The notes under the pieces were generated by a model. It saw nothing but the letters and a program-made list of their open reading frames with translations, did not search any database and was not told where the DNA came from. Of a stretch of DNA of 14,413 nt, positions 1-6,022 are shown piece after piece (the first letter of the stretch is position 1; each line of letters begins with the position of its first letter). Position numbers and translations under genes: made by a program. This stretch comes from Proteobacteria bacterium UBA1844. GTDB taxonomy: Bacteria > Pseudomonadota > Gammaproteobacteria > Steroidobacterales > Woeseiaceae. The stretch is taken from the NCBI GenBank assembly GCA_002338615.1, contig DDIS01000050.1:1-14413 (forward strand). The letters are read 5' to 3'.

Positions 1-925
1 CGGCAGCACCGGCTGCGGCGGCCCCCTGGGCGGCGGTACCGGCAATATGTTGCTGCAGCTTGCCGGCCAGTTCCTCAGCATCAGCGTAACGGAGGTAGCG
101 AACCTGTGTATCGCCCCCGTCTTCGAGGGGCGTATCCAGATGTGCAATAAGTGCGCGAAGTCGCAGGCGGTCGGATTTATCGCCGCCCAATAACACGCTG
201 TTGGTTCTCGCGTCAGCAACCAGGCTCGTCGTCACGGGGGCGCCGTCTGCACGTGGCGTCTGGGTTAGCGCGGTCACTACCCGTACCACCTCGGAGGCAG
301 AGGCATGCTGCAAGGGAATGACCTCAATCTCCTCGTCGCCGGCCTGATCAATGCGCCGGATGATCTGTACCAGGCGCTCAACGTTGGCGGCCCGATCGGA
401 AATAATCAGCATGTTTGACCCGGGGTGCGCGACCAGGTGACCGTATTGCGGCACCAGTGGCCTTAAAATCGGCACAAGCTGAGTTGCACCGATGTTTTGC
501 ACCTGTATCACCTGGGTCACGATGTCATCGGGGCCGGTTGAATTGGTAACACCAATAGGTCCGGCATATTGGCGCGCGGTGGCGTTCGGAATAATTTTCG
601 TAATATTGCCGGTCGTGACGGCAGCAAGCTGGTGCACATCCAGGATCGATAGAAAAGCCTCGTAAAACGCATCCGGTGTCATCGGGGTGGAAGACAGCAT
701 CGTGACTTTCGCGCCCTGCACACGAGGGTCAATGATGAACGTGCGATGGGTGATTTCGCCTACGGCTTCAACGATCTGCCGAATATCAGCTTCCTTGTAA
801 TTCGGAGTGATCATCGCCTGCGAGTCGTCCTGCGCGTGTGCCACAACGATTGCCGAGTTGACGAGAATGATTGCCAGCGCGGCCTGGCCGAGACAGCGTA
901 ATTGCCGTTGGATGATAAATTTCAT
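1..925 (-). CDS. gspD: Type II secretion secretin GspD, N-terminal part (runs off the window)
   Basis: Outer-membrane secretin subunit of the type II secretion system; the oligomer forms the gated channel through which folded exoproteins leave the periplasm. I translated this frame by hand: it opens at ATG (complement of 923-925) and stays open for 308 codons to the left edge. Residues 1-31 look like a Sec signal peptide with a hydrophobic stretch at 12-28 and a likely cut after AHA. What follows fits the periplasmic domains: N0 about 37-118, N1 about 133-194 (ending IIRRIDQ), N2 about 198-265 (ADARTNSVLLGG) and the start of N3 at about 274 (VRYLRYADAEELAGKL). The visible end is Ala/Gly-rich, as is common for the variable N3 insertion. 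The membrane-embedded secretin domain lies outside the window. The start codon overlaps the gspC stop by 4 nt (ATGA), so translation is probably coupled. Other secretins (PilQ, type III) are possible, but the gspC neighbour argues for GspD. Confidence 0.9.
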   Translation of the reverse strand, partial: MKFIIQRQLRCLGQAALAIILVNSAIVVAHAQDDSQAMITPNYKEADIRQIVEAVGEITHRTFIIDPRVQGAKVTMLSSTPMTPDAFYEAFLSILDVHQLAAVTTGNITKIIPNATARQYAGPIGVTNSTGPDDIVTQVIQVQNIGATQLVPILRPLVPQYGHLVAHPGSNMLIISDRAANVERLVQIIRRIDQAGDEEIEVIPLQHASASEVVRVVTALTQTPRADGAPVTTSLVADARTNSVLLGGDKSDRLRLRALIAHLDTPLEDGGDTQVRYLRYADAEELAGKLQQHIAGTAAQGAAAAGAA

Positions 926-1854
926 TGTGTGGCTTCTTTATCCAGATCCAGTTGATCGGTCTTCAGGATGATGGTTTCGGGCGAGCCATCGCGCTCCACG
1001 GTAACAGAGACCTGACTTGCCGTACCCAGTGACTGAAAAATCTCCATCGCCTGGGTAGGGTCTGTCAGTGACTGCCCGTCGATGTCTTTTATGAGGTCAC
1101 CGGGCCGTAGTCCGAGCGCGGCAAACTGGTCCCGGTTGCGGCCGGGATAAACCCGGTAGCCCTGCTGCTCACCGTTGACAAAATACGGTGTCGGGCGAAT
1201 AACGTCTGCGAGCCGTGACACGTTTTGCGCAACCACTGCCTGGATGCTGTCGGTGTCGCCGCTCACCTGCGGCACCGGGGTCGGCCGGGAATAGCTACTT
1301 GTGCCGCGACTTTCAGAAAACTCGCGTGGCAGGCTCAGGTTCGTCAACACGCCGCGTTCGTCGAGTACGACCCGATCTGCATAGACGGCGTACAAGGCCG
1401 CGCCCGATGCGACCGGATCGCCGATCACATAGACTTTCTCTTCGTTTGAATTGTCCGCGATAATCGCAATGGAGAACTCGGGGCGGTCTGATGCCATCGT
1501 GCCTCTGAGCTTTAAATCGCGCAAACTCGTTTCGTCCAGTTCCTCAAGATTCTCCGCGGGCGCCGCCGTTTCGTCGATTTTGTCAGCTTCACCGAAAATG
1601 TGTGCATTGGCGATTGTTTCCGTGTTGGCAAAGTATGGCCCACCGGTGGCCGTTCCCGGACTGCCTGCCGGTACCGCAACAGGGCTCCCGATCGAGGGCG
1701 CCGGCACCAGCATCCAGATGATTTTCGCAAGCTGCCAGCCAAGCAGTACGACAATGACCAGGCTCACCCAGGCCGGCAGCATCTGATTGGCAGCTGCCAG
1801 GGCGCGGGTGCGGTCTCCTCTGATCAAGTCTGACCACGTGTGCTTTATTGACAT
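922..1854 (-). CDS. gspC: Type II secretion inner-membrane protein GspC
   Basis: Bitopic inner-membrane protein that links the inner-membrane platform to the secretin and helps select substrates. From the chosen start it is 310 aa: a basic cytoplasmic tail of about 27 residues, one membrane helix at about 28-49 (WVSLVIVVLLGWQLAKIIWM), a Pro/Gly-rich linker, the homology region at about 77-175 (NAHIFGEA, then LRGTMAS and ALYAVYADRVVLDERG), a Ser/Pro linker, and a C-terminal PDZ domain at about 219-298 (LGLRPGDLIKDIDGQSL). The frame stays open upstream to a GTG at 1986 and passes an ATG at 1905. I prefer the ATG at 1854 because it gives the usual short cytoplasmic tail and because a candidate promoter would start RNA downstream of 1905. 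None of the starts has a good ribosome binding site. It is the first gene of a minus-strand operon that continues into gspD. Confidence 0.88.
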   Translation of the reverse strand: MSIKHTWSDLIRGDRTRALAAANQMLPAWVSLVIVVLLGWQLAKIIWMLVPAPSIGSPVAVPAGSPGTATGGPYFANTETIANAHIFGEADKIDETAAPAENLEELDETSLRDLKLRGTMASDRPEFSIAIIADNSNEEKVYVIGDPVASGAALYAVYADRVVLDERGVLTNLSLPREFSESRGTSSYSRPTPVPQVSGDTDSIQAVVAQNVSRLADVIRPTPYFVNGEQQGYRVYPGRNRDQFAALGLRPGDLIKDIDGQSLTDPTQAMEIFQSLGTASQVSVTVERDGSPETIILKTDQLDLDKEATQ

Positions 1855-1906
1855 GTTTTGTACGGGCTTATGCCGGCTTCCTTGACTGTAAAAACGCAGC
1901 GCCATG

Positions 1907-1936
1907 ATGATACGGGTTCGATGCGCATTCAAACAA
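1907..1936 (-). promoter_or_regulatory. Candidate sigma-70 promoter for gspC-gspD
   Basis: Reading the minus strand, TTGTTT (complement of 1931-1936) is followed after 18 nt by TATCAT (complement of 1907-1912). This would place the transcription start near 1900, leaving a leader of about 45 nt before the gspC ATG at 1854. The match is imperfect and rests only on motif similarity and position. Confidence 0.3.
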
Positions 1937-2063
1937 TAGACCTGACAGGAAAAAATGTAAGTTTTCCAATGATATACTTGATTCACTTAATTGCGATTGT
2001 GTATTTGTGACACAGGTCGCCGGATATTTGGCGCAACCGGGGCTAAGTGGACCCGAGGAATCA

Positions 2064-2116
2064 CTGCGATAGCGCCAGAACAGGCTGCGCGGGCCCTGCC
2101 CGGGCTGCTATCGTAG
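2064..2116. repeat. Inverted repeat (10-bp stem, 33-nt loop) upstream of clpS
   Basis: CTGCGATAGC at 2064-2073 pairs with GCTATCGTAG at 2107-2116; nine pairs are Watson-Crick and one is G-T. The 33-nt interval is GC-rich and contains smaller self-complementary pieces. There is no T-run on either side. Because the flanking genes diverge, no annotated transcript ends here, so a terminator role is unlikely. The right arm lies where the clpS -35 element would be expected, which fits a DNA-binding site better. Confidence 0.45.
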
Positions 2117-2137
2117 AGATGCCGGATTGGGCGTATA

Positions 2138-2143
2138 TATAAT
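2138..2143 (+). promoter_or_regulatory. Perfect -10 box (TATAAT) for clpS-clpA
   Basis: An exact TATAAT lies in an AT-rich run (GTATATATAATAG) about 46 nt before the preferred clpS start. No TTGACA-like -35 is present 16-18 nt upstream (the bases there read TAGAGATG), and there is no TG extension of the -10. Either the promoter depends on an activator or it is weak. Transcription would start near 2150. Confidence 0.45.
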
Positions 2144-2161
2144 AGCGGTCCTGTGCAGGTC

Positions 2162-2176
2162 GTGTATTGAATACAC
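2162..2176. promoter_or_regulatory. Perfect 15-nt palindrome in the clpS leader (possible operator)
   Basis: GTGTATTGAATACAC consists of 7-nt arms around a central G. It lies about 12-26 nt downstream of the predicted clpS transcription start and ends 13 nt before the ATG at 2190. A repressor dimer bound here would block transcription. As RNA it could only form a very short stem, so a DNA operator is the simpler reading. The regulator is unknown. Confidence 0.4.
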
Positions 2177-2189
2177 AGGATTTGGAGCC

Positions 2190-2531
2190 ATGAAAGGGCA
2201 CATGAGTGAAAGACGTCACAAGCCGGATTCTTCGCAAGACTCGGACCTTCTCGTCGAAGAGGCACGGCCGCGACTTAAAGAGCCTTCTCGCTATCGCGTG
2301 CTATTGCTCAACGATGACTATACGCCGATGTATTTTGTGGTCGACATCCTGGTTGGTATATTCAACATGGAACGAATTCAGGCAACACAAGTCATGTTAG
2401 AGATACATACGCGGGGCAAGGGTATTTGCGGTACGTATAATTATGAGATTGCGGAGACCAAGGTGGCCCAGGTAATGGGCATTGCGAAGCAGCATCAGCA
2501 TCCCCTGCTTTGCACAATGGAAGAGACCTGA
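2190..2531 (+). CDS. clpS: ClpS, N-degron adaptor of ClpAP
   Basis: Small adaptor that binds proteins with N-terminal Leu, Phe, Tyr or Trp and hands them to ClpA. It is 113 aa from ATG 2190, or 109 aa from ATG 2202; E. coli ClpS is 106 aa. Residues 1-33 are the flexible tail that acts in ClpA delivery. The core carries the family signature LLNDDYTPM (N41, D42, D43, gate residue M47), then EIHTRGKGICG with H73, and ends HPLLCTMEE, very close to the E. coli protein. The N-end-binding residues are all present, so it should be active. ACAGGA at 2175-2180 gives an acceptable ribosome binding site for ATG 2190, while the weaker AAGGG at 2194-2198 could serve ATG 2202. clpA follows after 20 nt, so the adaptor and unfoldase are co-transcribed. 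Confidence 0.95.
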   Translation: MKGHMSERRHKPDSSQDSDLLVEEARPRLKEPSRYRVLLLNDDYTPMYFVVDILVGIFNMERIQATQVMLEIHTRGKGICGTYNYEIAETKVAQVMGIAKQHQHPLLCTMEET

Positions 2532-2551
2532 CACGGAGTGAGATCCAGCTA

Positions 2552-4822
2552 ATGTTGAGCAGCGAACTGGAATTTTGTCTGAACGAAGCCTTTCAGCGGG
2601 CGCGTGACCGCCGTCATGAATTCATGACGGTGGAACACTTGTTGCTTGCCTTGCTTGATATTCCGAAAGTGCATGAAATCATCAAGGCCTGTAATGGCAA
2701 TATCCCTGAATTGCGGCGCCAGTTAAGTGACTTTATTGATGAGCAGACGCCACTGTTGCAGGTTGATGACGAAACCGACGTGCAACCGACGCTTGGATTT
2801 CAGCGTGTTTTGCAGCGCGCGGTATTTCACGTGCAATCCAGTGGCAAGAAAGAGGTAACCGGCAGCAACGTGCTGGTCGCGGTGTTCAGCGAAAAGCAGT
2901 CACAAGCGGTTTATTTTCTTGGATTACAGGACATTACACGGCTCGATGTCATAAATCTTATTTCCCATGGTCTGCCCCAGGTACCAGGCGAGGGTGTGGA
3001 ACCCGACCAGGAAGGCTCGCTGGAAGGCGAGGGTGAACCCGACGCGACGGCGCTGGATCGCTATGCCACTAACCTGAACCAGTTGGCAATCGACGGCAAA
3101 ATCGATCCCCTGATCGGTCGTGAAATCGAGATTGAGCGTACCGTGCAAATCCTCTGTCGGCGGCGCAAGAACAATCCGCTGTATGTCGGTGATGCGGGTG
3201 TTGGCAAGACAGCGCTCGCTGAGGGCCTGGCGCGCATGATCGTCGAAGAACATGTTCCGGACGTACTTCGGGACGCGACGATTTACGCGCTGGATATGGG
3301 CACGCTCATCGCCGGCACCAAGTATCGTGGAGATTTTGAAAAACGTCTGAAGGACGTTATCCAGGAGGTGAAAGACGACCCGGGCGCGATACTGTTCATC
3401 GACGAGATTCATACCGTGATTGGCGCCGGCGCTGCCTCAGGTGGCGTGATGGATGCCAGCAACCTGATCAAGCCCGTACTCGCAAGTGGCGAGATACGCT
3501 GTATCGGGTCAACCACCTATGAAGAGTATCGCGGCATATTTGAAAAGGATCACGCACTGGCGCGTCGATTCCAGAAAATCGATGTGCCCGAACCCACACT
3601 TGAAGAAACTGTGGCTATTTTGCACGGCCTGAAAGGGCGCTTCGAAGAGCACCATGGCGTGATATACGCGACCGGGGCTATGGAAGCTGCGGCGGAATTG
3701 TCCATGCGCCATATCAATGACCGTCGTTTACCCGACAAGGCCATCGACGTCATTGATGAGGCCGGTGCTAATCTGCGCCTCAAGCCTGAGGACGAACGCG
3801 AAGACAAGGTCACCGTTCAGGCAATCGAGAATATCGTAGCGAAAATGGCTCGCATTCCGGCCAAAAGCGTGTCGTCGTCGGACCGCAAGGCACTGCAAAC
3901 GTTGGAGCGCGACCTCAAGCTCGTTATTTTTGGCCAGGACGACGCCATTACGGCACTCTCGTCGTCCATCAAGATGGCTCGTTCGGGGCTGCGCGAAGAA
4001 GACAAACCCATTGGCATGTTCCTGTTTGCCGGACCTACAGGCGTCGGTAAGACAGAAGTCACCCGGCAACTGGCACTGTCGATGGGCGTCGAATTGATTC
4101 GTTTCGACATGTCGGAATACATGGAGCGGCACACGGTTTCACGACTGATCGGTGCGCCGCCTGGCTACGTTGGTTTCGACCAGGGCGGCTTGCTGACAGA
4201 AGCGGTTACCAAGAATCCGCATGCCGTCATCTTGCTTGACGAAATCGAAAAAGCGCACCCGGAAGTATTCAACCTGTTGTTACAGGTCATGGATCACGGC
4301 ACGCTGACAGACAACAACGGGCGCAAGGCAGATTTTCGCAATGCCATATTGGTTATGACGACCAACGCGGGCGCGCAGGAAATGAGTCGTTCATCGATCG
4401 GTTTCACGCACCAGGATCACACAACGGACGGCATGAATATCATCAACAAGACCTTTGCGCCGGAGTTTCGCAACCGGCTCGATGCCATCATTCAATTCGC
4501 CGCCCTCGATGCCTTGTCCATCAAGCGCGTCGTGGACAAGCTGATCGTGGAACTCGAGGCAAAACTCGACAGCAATAACGTGACTCTCGAACTCGACGAC
4601 GCCGCACGCAACTGGATCGCGGAACGTGGTTACGACCCCAAGATGGGAGCGCGGCCGATGGCACGCATTATCCAGGAACACATCAAGCGCCCGCTGGCTG
4701 AAGAGTTGTTGTTCGGCAAGCTGGAAAAAGGTGGGCATGTTCGCATCAGCCTGGGTGCGGACGGCACGCTCTTGCTTGATGCAGAGCCTGCCCGCAAGGT
4801 GCTCGAACACCTGCAGGAATAG
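2552..4822 (+). CDS. clpA: ClpA, AAA+ unfoldase subunit of ClpAP protease
   Basis: Hexameric ATP-driven unfoldase that feeds substrates into ClpP; ClpS docks on its N-domain. It is 756 aa (E. coli 758). The Clp N-domain (about 1-143) holds the repeat-type sequence [12 protein letters not shown]. The first AAA+ module has Walker A GDAGVGKT at 213-220 and Walker B FIDE ending at E285. The second has GPTGVGKT at 494-501 and LLDE ending at E564. The IGF loop at 616-618 is the ClpP-docking motif. The same frame extends back to an ATG at 2510 inside clpS, but ATG 2552 is preferred because it gives [14 protein letters not shown], aligning with the known N-terminus; GGAG at 2535-2538 lies 13 nt before it. 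All ATPase residues are intact. clpP is not in this window. Confidence 0.97.
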   Translation: MLSSELEFCLNEAFQRARDRRHEFMTVEHLLLALLDIPKVHEIIKACNGNIPELRRQLSDFIDEQTPLLQVDDETDVQPTLGFQRVLQRAVFHVQSSGKKEVTGSNVLVAVFSEKQSQAVYFLGLQDITRLDVINLISHGLPQVPGEGVEPDQEGSLEGEGEPDATALDRYATNLNQLAIDGKIDPLIGREIEIERTVQILCRRRKNNPLYVGDAGVGKTALAEGLARMIVEEHVPDVLRDATIYALDMGTLIAGTKYRGDFEKRLKDVIQEVKDDPGAILFIDEIHTVIGAGAASGGVMDASNLIKPVLASGEIRCIGSTTYEEYRGIFEKDHALARRFQKIDVPEPTLEETVAILHGLKGRFEEHHGVIYATGAMEAAAELSMRHINDRRLPDKAIDVIDEAGANLRLKPEDEREDKVTVQAIENIVAKMARIPAKSVSSSDRKALQTLERDLKLVIFGQDDAITALSSSIKMARSGLREEDKPIGMFLFAGPTGVGKTEVTRQLALSMGVELIRFDMSEYMERHTVSRLIGAPPGYVGFDQGGLLTEAVTKNPHAVILLDEIEKAHPEVFNLLLQVMDHGTLTDNNGRKADFRNAILVMTTNAGAQEMSRSSIGFTHQDHTTDGMNIINKTFAPEFRNRLDAIIQFAALDALSIKRVVDKLIVELEAKLDSNNVTLELDDAARNWIAERGYDPKMGARPMARIIQEHIKRPLAEELLFGKLEKGGHVRISLGADGTLLLDAEPARKVLEHLQE

Positions 4823-4826
4823 AACC

Positions 4827-4839
4827 GGTCGCAACGACC
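4827..4839. repeat. Small hairpin just after the clpA stop
   Basis: GGTCG-CAA-CGACC is a 5-bp stem with a 3-nt loop, starting 4 nt after the clpA stop and directly abutting the large REP pair. No T-run follows, so it is not an intrinsic terminator by itself. Confidence 0.35.
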
Positions 4840-4898
4840 CGTAGGAGCGCCGTCCCGGCGCGATGATTTGTCATTCGCGCCGGGACGGCGCTCCTACG
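4840..4898. repeat. Inverted REP pair (REPIN/BIME-like), GTAG-headed
   Basis: Two 24-nt arms, 4840-4863 and 4875-4898, are perfect reverse complements separated by 11 nt. Each arm has the layout of a RAYT-associated REP: a GTAG head (GTAGGA) followed by its own small palindrome, GCGCCG-TCC-CGGCGC. Pairing continues into the spacer (ATGA/TCAT, with a one-base slip), giving one very stable hairpin when transcribed. It begins 18 nt after the clpA stop and lies between convergent clpA and infA. Such elements are moved by TnpA-REP (RAYT) transposases and are usually multicopy, but only this copy is present in the window and no transposase gene is nearby. In mRNA the hairpin could protect the clpA 3' end or halt read-through. 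There is no T-run. Confidence 0.85.
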
Positions 4899-4907
4899 AG
4901 AAACGTG

Positions 4908-4920
4908 GCCCGTGCCGGGC
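4908..4920. repeat. Small hairpin between clpA and infA
   Basis: GCCCG-TGC-CGGGC forms a 5-bp GC stem with a 3-nt loop, 10 nt beyond the REP pair. No poly-T follows on either strand. It adds to the concentration of stem-loops in this convergent gap. Confidence 0.3.
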
Positions 4921-4965
4921 AGAGCCGCTACGCGGTCCGGAATTATTGCTGAATTGAGATTGCGT

Positions 4966-4984
4966 GTGAGCCAGGCGCGCTCAC
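4966..4984 (-). terminator. infA: Possible 3'-end hairpin of infA
   Basis: On the minus strand, GTGAGC-GCGCCTG-GCTCAC forms a 6-bp stem with a 7-nt loop, starting 10 nt past the infA stop codon. The pairing can be extended with a 2-nt bulge. The downstream bases (ACGCAATCTCAATTC) lack a T-run, so it is at best a weak or Rho-assisted end, or an mRNA-stabilising structure. Confidence 0.25.
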
Positions 4985-4993
4985 GCCGATTGT

Positions 4994-5212
4994 TTAGCGA
5001 CCGCGGTAGACGATGCGTCCCTTGCTGAGGTCGTAGGGCGTTAATTCCACAGTAACGCTGTCACCGGTGAGGATGCGAATATAGTTCTTCCTCATCTTGC
5101 CGGAAATGTGCGCGGTCACTTCGTGACCGTTTTCGAGTTCGACCCGAAATGTCGTATTGGGGAGTGTGTCTGTCACGACACCTTCCATCTGGATGGCTTC
5201 TTCTTTAGCCAA
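4994..5212 (-). CDS. infA: Translation initiation factor IF-1 (TTG start)
   Basis: IF-1 binds the ribosomal A site on the 30S subunit and cooperates with IF-2 and IF-3 in initiation. It is 72 aa, the same length as E. coli IF-1, and forms one S1/OB-fold domain; [31 protein letters not shown] and YDLSKGRI are almost the E. coli sequence. The start codon is TTG (complement of 5210-5212). It gives the expected N-terminus [11 protein letters not shown], there is an in-frame TGA eight codons upstream with no ATG or GTG between, and the next ATG is codon 9, which would remove conserved residues. GGAG (complement of 5223-5226) lies 10 nt before it. The gene follows aat after 54 nt and converges with clpA. 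It is certainly infA; the unusual start codon is read directly from the bases. Confidence 0.97.
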   Translation of the reverse strand: MAKEEAIQMEGVVTDTLPNTTFRVELENGHEVTAHISGKMRKNYIRILTGDSVTVELTPYDLSKGRIVYRGR

Positions 5213-5226
5213 GGGTATTTTGCTCC
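5210..5226 (-). promoter_or_regulatory. infA: Ribosome binding site and TTG start of infA
   Basis: GGAG (complement of 5223-5226), a 10-nt spacer, then TTG (complement of 5210-5212). The spacing is slightly long and the start codon weak, so initiation is probably less efficient than for an ATG gene. It decides the start because an in-frame TGA lies just upstream. Confidence 0.7.
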
Positions 5227-5246
5227 GTCTGGTTCAAGGCTCGCGA

Positions 5247-5275
5247 ATTGTGCAGAAAGGCAGCGCTTATTGCAA
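5247..5275 (-). promoter_or_regulatory. infA: Candidate internal promoter for infA
   Basis: On the minus strand, TTGCAA (complement of 5270-5275, within the last codons of aat) and CACAAT (complement of 5247-5252) are separated by exactly 17 nt. Each matches four of six consensus bases. Transcription would start near 5240, leaving a leader of about 28 nt. It could allow infA expression independent of the trxB-aat transcript. The evidence is motif-only. Confidence 0.27.
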
Positions 5276-6022
5276 TGAAGCATCCGGTGCAGCAGGCCCA
5301 AATGCTTGAATTGGCAACAACTCCTGCGGCCAGCAGGCGAAGGATTCGGCGGGCTCACAGGCGCGCGCGAGTATGGCAGTGAAATCCTCACGCGGGATCG
5401 CGACCGCACCGAGAGTCAGCAAATGCTCGGATACCACCTGGCAATCCAGGATCTCGAACTGATGTTCACGGAGCACCGAGCACAAGCTGAGCAATGCGAG
5501 CTTGGAGCCATTGTCCTCCCGGCTAAACATCGATTCGCCAAAGAATGCCTTGCCGATCGCAAGACCATACATACCGCCGATTAAACGATCGCCACGCCAG
5601 ATTTCGACCGAATGTGCCCAGCCGAGTTCATGCAACCTCGCGTAAGCCGTCATGATATCCGTTGTGATCCAGGTGCCGTCCTGTTGTGCCCGCGGTCCGG
5701 CGCAGGCTTCGACCACTGCATTGAACGCGCGGTTGAAGCTGACGGTGGCATCGTGCTTCTTGAGGTCCCGGCGCAGCCGTTTCGAGACGCGATAGGCGCC
5801 AGGATAGAAAACGCAACGCGGATTGGGCGACCACCAGAGGATGGGCTGGCCTTCATCGTACCAGGGGAATATGCCGCGCTGGTACGCGTACAGCAAGCGC
5901 TCAGGCGACAGGTCGCCACCCGCGGCAAGCAGACCATCCGGCTCTGCCAGTGCCCGGCTGACATCGGGAAATGCTTCAGGCGGATCGTCCTTGCCTATCC
6001 AGGTTGCGAGCTCAGTCGTCAT
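5267..6022 (-). CDS. aat: Leucyl/phenylalanyl-tRNA-protein transferase Aat
   Basis: Cytosolic enzyme that transfers Leu or Phe from aminoacyl-tRNA to proteins with N-terminal Lys or Arg, creating a degron read by ClpS and destroyed by ClpAP. It is 251 aa, close to the usual 230-260. Family motifs in order: GLLAAGGDLSPERLL and RGIFPWY (about 30-55), ILWWSPNPR (about 61-69), TWIT followed by YARLHELGWAHSVE (about 117-139), GGMYGLAIGKAFFGESMF (about 148-165) and LDCQ near 193. The C-terminal part is the GNAT-like catalytic fold. All recognised motifs are intact. The ATG at 6022 overlaps the stop of the upstream acyltransferase gene by 11 nt, and a G-run lies about 10 nt before it, so the two are probably translationally coupled. 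infA follows 54 nt downstream. In Pseudomonas, as I recall, ate lies next to aat; no ate gene is present here. Confidence 0.96.
   Translation of the reverse strand: MTTELATWIGKDDPPEAFPDVSRALAEPDGLLAAGGDLSPERLLYAYQRGIFPWYDEGQPILWWSPNPRCVFYPGAYRVSKRLRRDLKKHDATVSFNRAFNAVVEACAGPRAQQDGTWITTDIMTAYARLHELGWAHSVEIWRGDRLIGGMYGLAIGKAFFGESMFSREDNGSKLALLSLCSVLREHQFEILDCQVVSEHLLTLGAVAIPREDFTAILARACEPAESFACWPQELLPIQAFGPAAPDASLQ

Larger units (their letters stand above)
1855..2189. other. Divergent intergenic region gspC / clpS (335 nt)
   Basis: No convincing gene is present. The minus-strand frame covering 1987-2265 encodes a Cys/Arg/Pro-rich peptide without family features and runs antisense across the clpS start. 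The region holds the candidate gspC promoter (1907-1936), a 10-bp stem with arms at 2064-2073 and 2107-2116, a TATAAT box (2138-2143) and a perfect 15-nt palindrome (2162-2176). It carries the control signals for both the secretion operon and clpS-clpA. Confidence 0.6.

Noticed and set aside
2009..2024. Possible CRP-like site (TGTGACACAGGTCGCC)
   Set aside because: Only the left half matches TGTGA; the right half has 3 of 5 consensus bases and there is no suitable promoter spacing.
1987..2265. Minus-strand open frame of 92 codons between gspC and clpS
   Set aside because: No recognisable family, no ribosome binding site, odd composition, and it runs antisense over the clpS start and promoter.
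4823..4993. Possible tRNA-Ser (serW) between clpA and infA, as in E. coli
   Set aside because: No tRNA cloverleaf, no GGTTCGAATCC-like T arm and no CCA end; the gap is filled with a REP pair and short hairpins.
5210..5409. Alternative minus-strand frame crossing the aat-infA junction (78 codons)
   Set aside because: It is an off-frame shadow covering the ends of both real genes and has no conserved features.
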